Assembly: GCA_022813625.1 (NCBI GenBank)
Contig: JAKLMB010000004.1
Location: forward strand, 1,612,001 to 1,676,000
Direction of reading: 5' to 3'
From: Aaosphaeria pasadenensis
Taxonomy: Eukaryota > Ascomycota > Dothideomycetes > Pleosporales
Length of the DNA: 64,000 bases
The notes under the pieces are model-generated. The model ran no database searches and had not been told where the DNA came from. It saw nothing but the letters and a program-made list of their open reading frames with translations. Shown here one piece after another: positions 21,977-34,442 of this stretch. Position 1 is the first letter of the stretch. Each line of letters starts with the position of its first letter. A program made the translations under genes and the position numbers.

Positions 21977-23644
21977 CAAGATCCATCGCCCACCGCTTGA
22001 TACGCAAAGGATGCAACAAAAGTGTAGAATTTACCATCTGAACCATTTACACTACCTACGGCCACCCACTCCTTTATGAATACCACCGCCAACCCGTTTT
22101 TTTTTTCTCTTTTCACCAGAAGTTTTTAGAAATGAAGACTTTAATGACCATCGCCCCAAAATCCCTTTGAACGTTTACATATACGGCGTTTCTCGTTTCT
22201 CGTTTCTCGCGTCTTCGATTTCGTCTTTTCTAACAACTACTGGGAAATAATCATCAGGCGTTAAATTTCCGGACCATACATATGGGAGAACATTTGAAGC
22301 TAGCGATTTCTCCATGAATAATCTTATAGCAGAAGGAGGACGGACGGCGGATATTGTCGACTTTGCTCCCCTCTTTGGAAAACAAAGAACATCTGAGATA
22401 TTTGGAGTGTTGGGATTTTTATTTTACTGTGCTTATTACTTGAGGGACAAACTACTCTATACGGGAGGGAATTGATATCTGAATAAAGTTGCATACTGTT
22501 CGGGTTGTAATATAGCTCAACAAAGCCTGTTTCCTCAAGTATATAAGCCTACAAAGTGCATCTACGTTTCCAGGTCGCGAGACATGCAATCCACTCTATT
22601 TCTACACAAACACATACATACATACACGTGCATGTCCTGTGTACCATTGAGTAGACGCATGACATAATTCTCCTTGTTTCGAGCGTAGATAATCATCCAC
22701 CGGTGAGCAAACGCGAAGGGGCCAAGGGTGAGAGGATCTTGTAACACCATATCCCATGCAAAACCGTTGCGTGCATGCGGAGATACACCATCGTAGCATC
22801 TAATGTATTTCCAGAAAACTGGTTAACGGAGATTGAGATTGAAGCCAGATGTTGGGTTTCCGATACGAACGTTTCAAATCTAGGTACATGGTCGCTACCA
22901 TCCGCGCGATCGAATCTCGTTATTGATCCGCTACCAGGACAGGATATTATATCCTTGTGCGATCTCTTCCCGAGCTCTCTAATGGACGTGGTCCACTGTA
23001 GCAGATCAGATCATCGGTCTAGATTACACTACGATTTTGCCTTCTTTCAAAGACAGATCCAAGGAATTGTGACTTCGCTTACTTGCCGTATTCGATCGGG
23101 TGGGCATGCACACCAGGGGTGACCGGTGAGTCCATGCATGCATGCATTGAAGGGGTTGGGTTCGCTCTTTTGGTGGGGTCCGAATAACATCAATCACATT
23201 TCTTCCACTACATCACTCCCAATCATTCGAAGCTGACAGTTCCTTCGGCGATGTTGGTGGAAATCATGTTGCTGGCCAGGCCCGGGCAGGCATATTGCAG
23301 CCTGGAAAGTGCTTTGGGAGATGTGACGATGCTCAAGACAAACGAGCGCCCGAAGCGCAACGACATACGGGGAGGATTCAAACTTTGGTTCCCTCATAAG
23401 CGGCTGAGGACCGTTGTGGAACTGTCGCCGATAATGGGGGCGCCACTTGCAACAGGTTTTCCCTAAGCCCCCGATTCAATGCGTTGGAGCACCTCAGCAG
23501 TTGGGGTTTATTGTGCTGACAGGGGGATTTCACTGGCACCCTCACGATACTTACTTAAGTACTCTTCCCTCTTTCCCGTCGTGGGTGCGCGGGAATACCG
23601 CATCGTAATATAAGCAGCCTTTCCGTCTTCACTTGATCGCTGGG
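21977..23644. other. Intergenic
   Basis: 3' flank of the coiled-coil membrane protein and upstream region of the lectin-like gene (TATAAGCAGCC about 35 bases before its ATG). Short repeats CATACATACATACA (about 22613) and CATGCATGCATGCA (about 23135). No gene supported. Confidence 0.45.
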
Positions 23645-24633
23645 ATGGAGCCCGGCCTGTTAGAGTCACGACAGACACTGCCACCGTTCGACGATAACTA
23701 CTACTACACGATCCACGCCAAAGTGTATCCCAAACGATTCCTCACCAGCGGGATAAACCGACCAGGAGACATCAACGTCACAGAAGAAGGGCTGTCTTCG
23801 GGAAATTGGCAGTTCTACTTCCAGGGCGGCCGATTCTTCATCCGCAACTACGACTACCTTTCGCCATGGCAGCTCGGCATAGACATCAACGACCGATCCG
23901 TCCCGCGGATGATGCGAGTGTCCGGGTCGCTGGGACAGCAGTGGACGCTGACGAGGCAAGGTGACGACGGGTGGCTCTGGACGAACGGACTATTGGGAAA
24001 CGAAAGTTACCTGGCACTGAGCGAATTGAACACAGTCCCGGGCATGCAGACGAGCAAGGAGAATGCGCTTTGGGATATCCAAGTGAATCCATCGGCGGGC
24101 AGGCCCAAGGACGGGGGCATGTTCACCGATGTGCCGAACTTCGAGGTCAGTGATGCCTTTTCCTCGCCCTTTCTGATCATAGGCAGGTGCTGCCATCTGG
24201 AGATTGTCTGACAATGCAGAAAAAGGTCGCCACTACGAGTACGTCGTCATCGATGTCCAGTACAAGTCTAACCTCTGCATCGACATCGCCAACGCAAAGT
24301 CTCGGTAATCCAAACGACAATAATCCTGGGGGAAAGAGCGCAAACGGCATCTCGACTCCTGCCATAGCAGGCATCGCTATCGGCGGAGTTGGGTTCATCG
24401 TTATTTGCGCTGCGCTCGTTTTCTTCCTCTGCAGGGGGAGAAGAAGAAAAGGAGAAGATAAAGGAAAGGGGAAGGGGAAACGACCCATCGTTCCTGAGAA
24501 GGTCGACAATGAATATTACAGACATGAGGCTCCGGCGCGCGTTGAGCTCTCTTCGGAGGCGACACTGGCCGAGATGGAGGCCTCCCGGGAGCCTGTTGAG
24601 TTGCTGCCGTCTCCTGTCAAGGGTCGTCAATGA
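23645..24633 (+). CDS. Ricin-type beta-trefoil-like ectodomain with a C-terminal TM helix, 315 aa
   Basis: Exons 23645-24145 and 24187-24633, a 41-nt phase-0 intron (GTCAGT...GGCAG) joining NFE to VLPSGDCL. Residues 1-165 have the sequence character of a ricin-like trefoil: YYTIHAKVYPKRFLTSG, NWQFYFQGGRFFIRNYDY, WQLGIDINDRS, GQQWTLTRQGDDGWLWTN and a final ALWDIQV. A Ser/Thr-rich stalk (TTSTSSSMSSTSLTSAST) is followed by one membrane helix (AIAGIAIGGVGFIVICAALV) and a basic tail (RGRRRKGEDKGKGKGK) with an acidic end. No signal peptide is obvious before the lectin-like domain, so targeting may use the TM helix itself or an upstream exon was missed. The domain call is an inference from pattern. 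Confidence 0.7.
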
Positions 24634-25071
24634 GAAGATGGAAACATAAACTTTCTGTAAGGCTGTTTTGGGACATTGCAAGCCATCTTTAGGGCACGAA
24701 GCGTTTGATATCCTTTACTGGCATTCCTGTATGAACTTTTTATATGTATTGTAATGATATATTTAACGTCAGCGTTTAAGTGTAAATTTCAAGCATTTCA
24801 GGCGCGAGAACATTGTAGAAAGGGAGAAAGAAACATTCTCTTCATCTTAACACTCTGAATTCGCTGAAAGTGAATAATTGAATGTTCAATGGTCGAAGAG
24901 AAGGGAAAGGTTGATGATATAGAAGGTGCATAAGGACAACGTCACATCCTGAAGCGAGGCACCAACGCGTGCCCCGCCAAAACTGTAACCCCACATGGTA
25001 GCTTGAACAACCTTGCCAGCGGCCAACTTGTCCAAACAGTTCTAATTCACCACAATCGACGACGCGCCACG
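24634..25071. promoter_or_regulatory. Intergenic, upstream of N-myristoyltransferase
   Basis: 3' flank of the lectin-like gene and 5' region of NMT. Nothing else supported. Confidence 0.4.
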
Positions 25072-26848
25072 ATGCCTCAAGAAGCCTCCAAACTCGCCGA
25101 TACCGATGCTGCTGCCGAGGCCGCCGCCGAGGCTGTCGCCGAGTCAAGCAAGAACGCAAACGTCGCCGATGCAGAGAGCGAAAGCGAGGAGGAAGACGAA
25201 ATTGTAGAAGGAGGAGACCAGGCCACAGAGAAGAAGAAGAAGAGCCGCAAGCGCAAGATCAAGGATGCATTGGCAGGCAAGGGCAAGGACCCGATCACCA
25301 GCACCGAATCGCCGGCAGGTCAACATTTGAGCAAGGACCAAATGAACATGCTTCTTGAGGCCAACCCAGCGCTGAAGAACGAATTGATGTCGAAGGCAAA
25401 GGGAACCAAGGACTTGGAGTCGCTGATAAAGAAGCTCAACATCAATGAAATGTTGACGGGTCTCGCTCCACAGGGCAAGAACCAGAAGGACATGGCCAGC
25501 CATGCTTTCTGGAAGACGCAGCCTGTTCTGAGCTTCGATGAGGTCGCTAGTGGAAAGGACAAGATCGTGGATGGTCCGATCAAGGAGATTGATATCGAGA
25601 GAGTGGACAAGAATCCTAGCCCCATGTACCCCGGTTTCGAATGGGTCACTATGGACCTTGAGGACGAGAAGCAACTGGAGGAGGTCTATGATCTCCTCAC
25701 CAACCACTATGTTGAGGACCAAGAAGCCATGTTCAGATTCAAATACTCTCCTTCCTTCCTTAATTGGTAAGCTATGCACGCTCTGTTCCCCATTCGGGTC
25801 AATATCATAACCGCTTATAGGGCCCTGAAAGCACCTGGCTGGAAGAAGGAATGGCATGTCGGCGTTCGCGCCACTGCCTCTGGAAAGCTGGTAGCCTTCA
25901 TCTCCGGAATTCCCATACAACTTCGTCTCCGTCAGAATACCCTGAATTGCTCGGAAGTCAACTTCCTTTGTGTACACAAGAAGCTGCGCTCAAAACGGTT
26001 GGCCCCGGTGCTTATCAAGGAGATTACTCGTCGTTGCTACGTGGAAGGCGTCTTCCAGGCTGTCTACACTGTCGGATCTCTACTGCCTACCCCTGTCTCA
26101 ACCTGTCGCTATTTCCACCGATCTCTTGACTGGGAGAAACTGTATGATGTTGGCTTCTCTCCCCTTCCACACGGTAGCACCAAGCAACGACAAATCGTCC
26201 GATACAAGCTCCCAGAAACCACTTCCACCCCCGGCCTCAGGGTTATGGAGGCCAAGGATGTCGACGCTGTCCTTGATTTACTGAAACGGTACTTGGCACG
26301 CATGGATATGGCACAGGTCTTCAGCAAGACTGAATTCGAGCACTGGATGTTCCCAACAGAGAAACCCAAGGAGCAAGTGGTTTGGAGCTATGTCATCGAG
26401 GATCCAAAGACCAAGAAGATCACCGATTACTTCTCTTTCTACAACCTTGAGAGCACCGTCATCGGCCACAAGAAGCACAACGTGATCAAGGCCGCATATC
26501 TCTTCTACTATGCGACGGAAGCGGCTTTCAGCGGCGACGAGTCTCTCTTGAAGCCACGGTTGAATTCTCTGATGAAGGACGCGTTGATCCTAGCAAAGAA
26601 GGTAAGATTTCACACACCATTTCGACACAACAGGAAGTTAACAGATCTAGGAAAAATTCGACGTCTTCAATGCTCTCACTCTCCTCGACAACCCGCTCTT
26701 CCTCGAAGAACAGCGCTTTGGTGCCGGCGATGGCTCACTCCACTACTACCTCTACAACTATCGCGCACAGCCCCTACCTGGAGGTATCGACGCCAGGAAT
26801 CAATCGAGCGACAAGCATATGCGCGGTGTGGGCCTAGTTATGTTGTAG
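25072..26848 (+). CDS. NMT1: Glycylpeptide N-tetradecanoyltransferase (N-myristoyltransferase), 557 aa
   Basis: Three exons: 25072-25766, 25821-26601 and 26651-26848; introns GTAAGC...TATAG and GTAAGA...TCTAG. The enzyme moves myristate from myristoyl-CoA to N-terminal glycine of cytosolic proteins. The N-terminal 120 residues are acidic/basic low complexity with a KKKKSRKRK stretch, as in ribosome-associated NMTs. Family signatures follow: HAFWKTQPV, PGFEWVTMDLEDEKQLEEVY, the CoA-binding EVNFLCVHKKLRSKRLAPV at residues 277-295, and DYFSFYNLESTVIGH. The protein ends LVML, matching the family's conserved C-terminus whose terminal carboxylate is the catalytic base. Without the third exon this active-site end is missing, which confirms the last intron. 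Confidence 0.96.
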
Positions 26849-27090
26849 ACCTGGCGCAGCCGAGAGCAGGGACATCTCAAATATGTACATAGTTGAGCTT
26901 CACCATACCCATTATGAATGAAGAATCGCCAAAAGAGTGTTGGCGAACATGAATGTTCGGTTTCTGCATTGATATGCGACTGATGAATGTAAATCCGTGG
27001 TGTCAAAACTTCAAAACTTCGAAAGGGCAAAATATCGAAGTCCTCAAGTGGTGATAAAGGATGACTAAAAGTAATTAACAGGTTCAAATT

Positions 27091-27515
27091 CGCTGTTCAA
27101 GTGATCGATTTTTCCATCAAAAACTGCCCGCATGGAGGACTATAAATCTAAAGTAGTCTGAAGGCAGATGCGTCGAGACCCCATGTCGTGTTCTGTATCT
27201 TGCAACTCTCCTACACGTCCCACAACACTCGCTGGTCCAGTGATCCAGTGATCAACTTTCCTGATTGAGTAGATCTTCGAATTTCCATCGAAAACTGCGT
27301 GCATGAAGGACCAAAATACCAAGACTCAGGTAGTGTTCAACTTGCCTAATTAAGTAGGTTCTTGGATTTCTATCGAAAACTGATGAATTTGAAGGACCAA
27401 AATGCCAAGCAATTCATGCACCTCGCTGGTCAAGTGATCAAGTTTAACTTTCCCGATTGAGTAGATTTTCGAATTCCATCGATAGCTGATGCATTTGAAG
27501 GACCAAATGCCAAGA
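27091..27515. repeat. Degenerate minisatellite, about 90-100 bp unit, four copies
   Basis: Units begin near 27091, 27230, 27335 and 27424. Shared blocks in order: CGCTGGTCAAGTGATC, CCNATTGAGTAG, GAATTTCCATCGAAAACTG, and GAAGGACCAAAATGCCAAG. The first copy is truncated and the third lacks its head. Substitutions and small indels show the copies are old. Confidence 0.75.
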
Positions 27516-27577
27516 CTTATGAGACCGGCTAAACGAGTATTGACCCAATCAATGTGTCTCTACATATGAACATAAAA

Positions 27578-27653
27578 TGCATAAAAATATTTGTGCATAT
27601 ATAATGTTTGTGCATAATTATTGTGTTTGCATAACAATATTTGTGCAGTGCAT
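27578..27653. repeat. AT-rich block with TTTGTGCATA repeats
   Basis: TTTGTGCATA occurs exactly at 27590-27599 and 27607-27616, with partial versions near 27624 and 27639. Confidence 0.6.
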
Positions 27654-27867
27654 AAAGGTTACTGACAAGGCGATGGGAACCCGGATCGGTTGCTTGGCAG
27701 CCTAGCCTTGGAGAGGCTAGATCTAAACATCCGATCGCGTCTATTGTTTGTACAACCTGTTGATGGGCATCAACTTCAAACCTCCTTATAGATAATGTAT
27801 ATTTTCCATATTCTCTAAAGCTACGACGACTTATAGGAGAAAGTAGCACCTAGAAAAATAGCCCCCG

Positions 27868-30800
27868 ATGGCGAGTAAACAACAAACTGCGCAAGCACGC
27901 ATCGAAAACATCAAAACAAACCTTCGATCCCTCGAGCACACGACGACCAGAACGTTGAACGAAATAAAATTGCTATTAGACTTGGGCTCGGATGGAATTA
28001 TTGAGAAGGAGAATACCTCGAACAAGACTCTGGCTGCCCGCAGTTCAAGACCTACAGCGCGACGGAAGGGTGCAACCACCGGAGCCACGGCTTCTGCACC
28101 TGCGACGAAGCAATCCTCGAACGACTTGACACCGCGAGACAGATACATTTTTGCAACAGAAATTGCGAATACCACCCTTAAAACTCTTTCTGATGCTCTG
28201 AGGGCCACCCCGACTGCCCAATCGATACGAAAATCACAGAAATCGAACACCACCACCGAAGACGTTGCGCCTCCATCCACAAAGTGCGCTCCACAGTCAC
28301 AGAGACCTCTACAAGAGTTATCTGCAGACCAAGCGACGAATGCTCGAATAAAATCAAAGCCCTCGCCCGGCCAGGGTGGTGGATCGGATGCCGGCCTACT
28401 AGCGACCGCCGAATGCGCGAGGGCAGCCTTCGCCTACTTGCGAACAGCGGAAGCAATGAAGATCGCGGGAACGGATGGATCGCCTCTACAATTGGAGAAT
28501 GGGATGTTAGCTCTTGTTGGGAAACTGGTGACACATGGCTTGGATAATATCGCACTCAAGGAGTTGAGGATACTGAAGAAGAGGTTGGACAAGGTTTTGG
28601 GCGTGGAGGAACAAAAGACCACCAAGTCACAATTGAAAGCAAAGGCACCCCAAAGGACAACTACTACCCAGGATGAGAAGGTTAGTATAGCATCACTGCT
28701 TGACTTTGGAGAAGTCGATCGCAAGAGCCCGGCCTTGTCCATCGTGATAAGCCATCAGATCTACACATTGCGCATTATTGCACGGATGAGAAGGCCCCAA
28801 GTCATTGAGGAATCCTGGACTTCGCTCAAACTATCAAATCCAGGATCACCGGCCAATCTGACGTGGTATGCTGCTCAAGCTTCTAAAGGAGATGCCAGAG
28901 CTATCCGACAACTCGAATCGCTCGCCCAGACGATATTGTCGATGTGTCCCAGTGTTTCCACCTCAGAAGACCCAGCGGCCGATGACAGCAATGTAAATCC
29001 CACCCCAGACACAGTACTTTCTCTACAACATCTGGCCTTCAAAACACGTCAACGGTGGTGGACATTGGCCGGCCATAAACCAAATGATGAAAAGGAGCTA
29101 CTGGAGCCATTGTCCAAATGTCTCAATGCATTTGCGAGAAGATCCAGGCTGTCCCCCGAGAAGAGATACAAGATTGCCAAACTCATTTATACCGATCTCA
29201 ACGCGTCCAAGGATCCTGCACCACAAAACCGAAGCGCGGCGACGCTCTCCGCTTCTCGAATCCTTGGAGATCTGGCACAAGCAGCGGGGCAAGCGCAAGA
29301 AGCACTCCAGTGGTTAGGAAACACCGATACATCCACCACTGAACACTCGGCTGCTAGAGCTGCTGCTAGGCTGGCACGAGCCGCATCTCTGTCTATAGAT
29401 GCTTCCGTTAAGGGCTCGGTGCTACCTGAATTAGAAGCCAGCATTGCAGTAGCACAAGCAGCTCTGGAAAATTGTGTCGAGGGCTCGGCCGCTGCTCTCG
29501 AGGCCGTGTTCATAGAGGCACAGGCTCTGAGGCGAGTAGTCAGCAGAGCTCTGGCAGCAAAACTTCAAAGCGAAAAGACAGAGTCAGGTCTGAAGCTTGC
29601 CAATGACGTGGTCTTGAATATCGTGAAGGCCACGTTTGCGTTCTCGATTCGTTTTCTCGCTGCACCCAAGCCCGATAACGTCCCTGCGAGTGAGCAATGG
29701 AAACAGCGCGTAAATATCGCTAGCAAGCACATGCGAAGCATTGTGGATACTGTCTGTGTGTGCTCAAAATTGCCAATTACTACCGACCCAGATGAACATT
29801 TAACGTCGATCAAGACCATTGTCACAGACTGCAGTACACTTTTGGGGCATTTTGGGGAGGGACCTGATGAAGCACGACTTACAGACGATTTACAGTGCCC
29901 TTTCGTCAAGCTATCAAATGCATACTGGGCACTGCATGTGCAATTGAAAGCTGTTCATGGGCTTTCGACAGCCACCATAGCTGCAATGCAGCTCTCTATT
30001 GGAACGCTTCAGGAGCGATCACTGGCTGAACGGCGATCTGGAATGATCACCATGAAGTACGAAAGGCTAGCGGATGCTTTGGAAGCCAAAGGCGACGATT
30101 CTGAGGCGTCTACGGCACTATTTCAATGTATTCAAGATCTTATTGAAGCCGGAATGTTGCAAGACGCTGCCAGCCTGGCTTCTACACAACCAATTCGGCA
30201 GCCATTTAAGCTTGACAGCACAACATCAGTACTTGGAAGGATTCTCAAATCTTATCATCGCTCTGTCCTCAAACGTGGGCTCAAGAACGACAACGGCCTG
30301 GCATTCTTCGATCAACAAGATCTCTCACCCACCGATCGAGGTGCGCTTCTGGAATGGCAACTTGCACTCTACCTGAAGACGCTATCGAGGCATCGCACCT
30401 GGGACGCTGCATTCAATCCTTCAGTTCGAGCTATTGGTGCCCGGTTGATGGATCTATATGACCCTAGCATCTATCCCATTCGTCACCGACGAGCGTACGG
30501 ACTGCTCATACGTTTGGCCCAAGAGCATCCTGGTATTTTGAGTTTAGGTTCACTACCAGAAGTACCGCCATTGGATCCGAAAACGATGAAAACAGCAACA
30601 GAAGACCATGGCCTGCTCGAGTACGCCGAACATTTGGATTCTCTCGTACGACTCAAGTTTTCCATCATGAATGCAGTGCCGCAAATAGAGGAGCTTCGTC
30701 AATGTCTGATCATTTGGCACAACTTCGCAGATTCCTTAGCTTCCTGGCAAGTCATTTCAGCCAAAGTCGACGATACTGAAGAATGGCTGGAAGCAATGGA

Positions 30801-33800
30801 GACGGCCGTAAACTATCTATTGGCAAAGGGCGAAGAATACTTCTGTTTATCTGTGCTGCAATTAATCGTCAAGCTACTTGTGCTACAAGGACAAGACGAT
30901 CGCACTCGTCTTGTTACTAGTCGTTGCACATTGGCTATATTATACCTTCGACTGGGCTATGCAGGCAAGGCTGGCCAAATCTTTGCCTTGGCGGAGACCA
31001 CAGTGAAAACTAGTATTGTATCGACTGAAGGAAAACTTACATGGTACATCGCCTACGCTGAGTATTTGCTAAGCATTGGTAATTTGTCTGCATGCGAGCA
31101 TACACTGTCAGATGCCGAAGAGCTCGCGCGGAGTGATACAGATTTCAACAAATTGCAAAGATCTCCTTCAAGTCTATCCGAGAGACTTCGATCTAATACC
31201 ATACTTGCCGATGCCTGCTATGTGCATTCGCTCCACGCCGCAAAGAATGGATATCTGAAGGATGCTGGACGATACGCCAAACAGTGTGTTGCTCTTAATC
31301 GGCGAACATGGGCTGCTCTGGAAAGCAGATCTACCAGCGATAAGAGCAAATTCGATCCAACGAGCTCGGTCAGAACAGAATCGGGGGGTCCATCTGTCAT
31401 GTCAACTACTCACGACTCACTCGATGGACGAGATTTGTGGTCTTTAGTGCCTTCTCTATTTCGCGGTCTATTGCAGCAGTCCGTAGTTTACGCTCAGCAA
31501 GGATTGCTGCAAGAAGCTGTCTACTTCGCAGAACAGGCCGAGAAGATCGCGTCGGCGACCAAGTCTCAATCCTTCCTTGTTGAGGTATCCAGCCTTCTAG
31601 CACAGTACTGGGCCCAGAGTGGAAGAGTCGATAAGGCGCAGGCTGCACTGAAAGCTCTCGAATTATCTGCTTCGTACAAGCATTCAGCTCTCGCTTGTTA
31701 TTACTCCTCCGTTGCGTGGATTGCTCAGATTGACAATGAAACCGACGCCGAGCTTGCGGCCTACGAGCAACTAGACCGTCTGTTAGAAGATCTTACGGCG
31801 CCGGAATTCCTCCGCAGTATTGATGCTTTTCCAGGTGCACGGGTAGATGAGTTGACAGATAAACTATCAACACTGGCGCTCGAGGCAGCCACAGATGCTA
31901 TACCACAGGGACGAAGGCCCACGAGAGGGAGGAAGCCCGCGTCAAAATCCACCGAGAAGCCGGCTGCCAAACCCAAGGCAAAACCTATTCCAAGAAGCAC
32001 ATCTCGAGTGCCGAAAAAGGCCGTGAAAGCTCCTTTGCCTGACCAGGCAATCGTGACAGAAGAATTCTCACCCTTGCTAGAACTTCGAGCAGATGTAGCA
32101 AGACGAAAAGCGCTAGCCGAGCTATCACAAAACAATACCGCCGAGGCATTGAAGCTCGTTGAGCTTGCGCAAACTTTTGTTCGAGATGCCGATAAAAGCG
32201 CCCTTCACATGTGGGTCAACTTCAAAGCACTCATTTCGCGAGGCATGGAGGGTCTCAGCCGGGATGTGACTCTCAATACACTGCCAGAATCAACCATCGC
32301 CTTCCCTGCCATCGGATCTGAGATGCGCAGAATGTCAGAATCTTTGACAACAAGACGAGTAATCACGACTGCTGCCCCAGCGAAGGGTGCGAAGTCCAAG
32401 TCGTCTGTAAAAGAAGGGTTCATTGCTGTACTCCAAGAAGCTCGGGAACGATTGTTGGAGTATCATGCTCTGTGTACTCAAGCGGGCTCCAGTTTCCATT
32501 TTCAACAGGCATCTCTCGCTTTAGGACAAGTGACAGTACTTCTATCTGCAGTTTCGGGTGGCAACGTTAATGGCTCAGTTCACCCTGGATATGCTGCATA
32601 CATGAGTGGTAAGTTTGCTATCGTGTTGTTAGTGAGTGTAGTGGCTAATAGAGCAAAGAAATTCCAAAGTGCAACGCCCTTCGTCACAGCCAACAAACGA
32701 TTGAGGTTGAAAAAGAGAGCTTATCTCGTGACGAATGCCTCAAGTGGCCAGATCTCGAGGATCGCAGAAGGTTCACTCTGGCATCTCCTGGTGAATTCCA
32801 ACGGCAGTACATCGATATCATACCGGAATCATGGGCAGCGATTGCCTTAGCTCTGAATGAAACCCACGACGAACTATACATAACGAGATATGAGGCAGGT
32901 CGGTTACCTTTCGTCTTGCGCTTGCCTGTGGCGCGCCACACGTCACGGGACATGGATGAGGAGGAATTCAGCTTCCAAGATGGGAAACGTGAACTGGAAG
33001 AGATTATAGAGCTTAGCGACTTCAGCACCCGGTCCGCGAAAGACATGACGTCGAAGCAAGCACGACTTCAATGGTGGGCAGAGCGTGAGGCTCTCGACAA
33101 AAAGCTGGAAGAGTTGCTCATCAACATTGAAAATATATGGCTTGGTGGATTCCGAGGAATATTCTCGCAAACTCCCCGAAGCCAAAACTCGCTGGCCCGA
33201 TTCCGCAAAGCGTTTGACAACATCTTGAATCGCCACCTGCCATCCAGACGTGGGAAAGGACGTCGGCCAGACACTGCCTTGGATGCAGGAGTGCTGGAAC
33301 TTTTCATTGGACTAGGCGATGCCAACAATGAGGAAGTTGATTTAGACGAGCCTCTAACAGATCTTGTCTACTTTGTCGTGGATATTCTGCAGTTCAACGG
33401 GGAACGGAACGCGTACGACGAGATCGATTTCGATGCAATTGTCATAGAGACACTTGATGCCCTACGCGCGTACCACTCAGATTGTCAAGATCTTGCACAA
33501 GGCGTACCAAGAGAATCAGCACATACGATACTCATTTTGGATAACAACCTGCATACTTTCCCATGGGAGTCATTACCAAGCCTGCAGTCGCTTTCAATCT
33601 CACGGTTACCATCACTTGCGGCTCTCCGCGAACGCATCGTAAGCGCAAAGCAGTCTCGCACAATCGAGAGCGCACCTGCTGGCCACTACATTTCGGCAGA
33701 ATCGGGAGGAACGAGTATCTTGAATCCATCAGGGGACTTGAGCCATACGCTGAAAACATTAAAGCCGCGATTGGACGACTTACAAGGTCCGTGGGCGCAT

Positions 33801-34442
33801 ATCAATAACCGCGGTCCCTCCGAGCAGGAATTTGAAGCCGCCTTGAAGCAGAAAGAGCTCGTACTATATTTCGGTCACGGTAGCGGAGCACAATATGTGA
33901 GATCAAAATCGGTTCGACGACTTTACACGGGCCACGATGCAGACACGCCAGCTTGCGCTACGACGTTTCTCTTTGGATGCTCGTCTGTCCATCTCTCTGA
34001 AAATGGTATTTATGAACCTTCCGGCATGCTAGCATCGTACCTTACCGCCGGAGCCCCAGCCGTGGTGGGTATGCTCTGGGATGTTACGGACAAAGACTGC
34101 GATCGATTCGCTATCAAAGCTGGTGAATGTTGGGGTCTGTGGCAAGAAAAGTCCGAAGCTGAAGAGGCTGCCGAATCAGGAAAAAAAGGCAAAGGGAAAG
34201 GGAAGGTCGCGCAGTTTGTAGCAGATGTTGAAAGCGCCAGAGCGACGACCACAACGAAGAAGGGGAGAAAAGCGCGTGCTCAAGGCGGCGAGGACGATGG
34301 TCCACCGGCGCTTGCAAATGTAGCAAAGAGGCGAGGCGTGGGACTTGATGAGGCCGTTCGTATAGGAAGAGAGGCCTGTGTCCTGAGGTACCTCAATGGT
34401 GCAGCAGCCGTCATGTACGGGATACCTGTGTACTTAGAATAG
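27868..34442 (+). CDS. ESP1: Separase (caspase-like cohesin protease, clan CD family C50), 2174 aa
   Basis: Two exons, 27868-32608 and 32659-34442. The 50-nt intron (GTAAGT, GGCTAAT branch, CAAAG acceptor) changes frame so that SEIPKCNALRHSQQT continues into the protease half; both parts together give 2174 residues, similar to the roughly 2000 residues of Aspergillus BimB. The protein cleaves the cohesin subunit Scc1 at anaphase onset. The N-terminal 1500 residues are alpha-helical repeats. The C-terminal domain has the catalytic His in YFGHGSG (His1987) and the catalytic Cys in FLFGCSSVHLSENG (Cys2021), then SGMLASYLTAGAPAVVGMLWDVTDKD. A Lys/Gly/Glu insert at about residues 2065-2120 is low complexity. 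Regulation by securin is known for the family but is not visible here. Confidence 0.95.

Larger units (their letters stand above)
26849..27867. other. Intergenic between NMT and separase, repeat-rich
   Basis: Holds a degenerate minisatellite (27091-27515), an AT-rich TTTGTGCATA repeat block (27578-27653) and nested inverted repeats (27684-27736). These occupy most of the region upstream of the separase start codon. No gene supported. Confidence 0.6.

Noticed and set aside
22775..23122. 115-codon ORF between two membrane-protein genes
   Set aside because: No recognisable motif, no promoter or splice context; composition like noncoding DNA.
27079..27102. GGTTCAAATTC sequence resembling a tRNA T-arm
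   Set aside because: No acceptor, D or anticodon stems around it; the loop is too long. It belongs to the first minisatellite unit.
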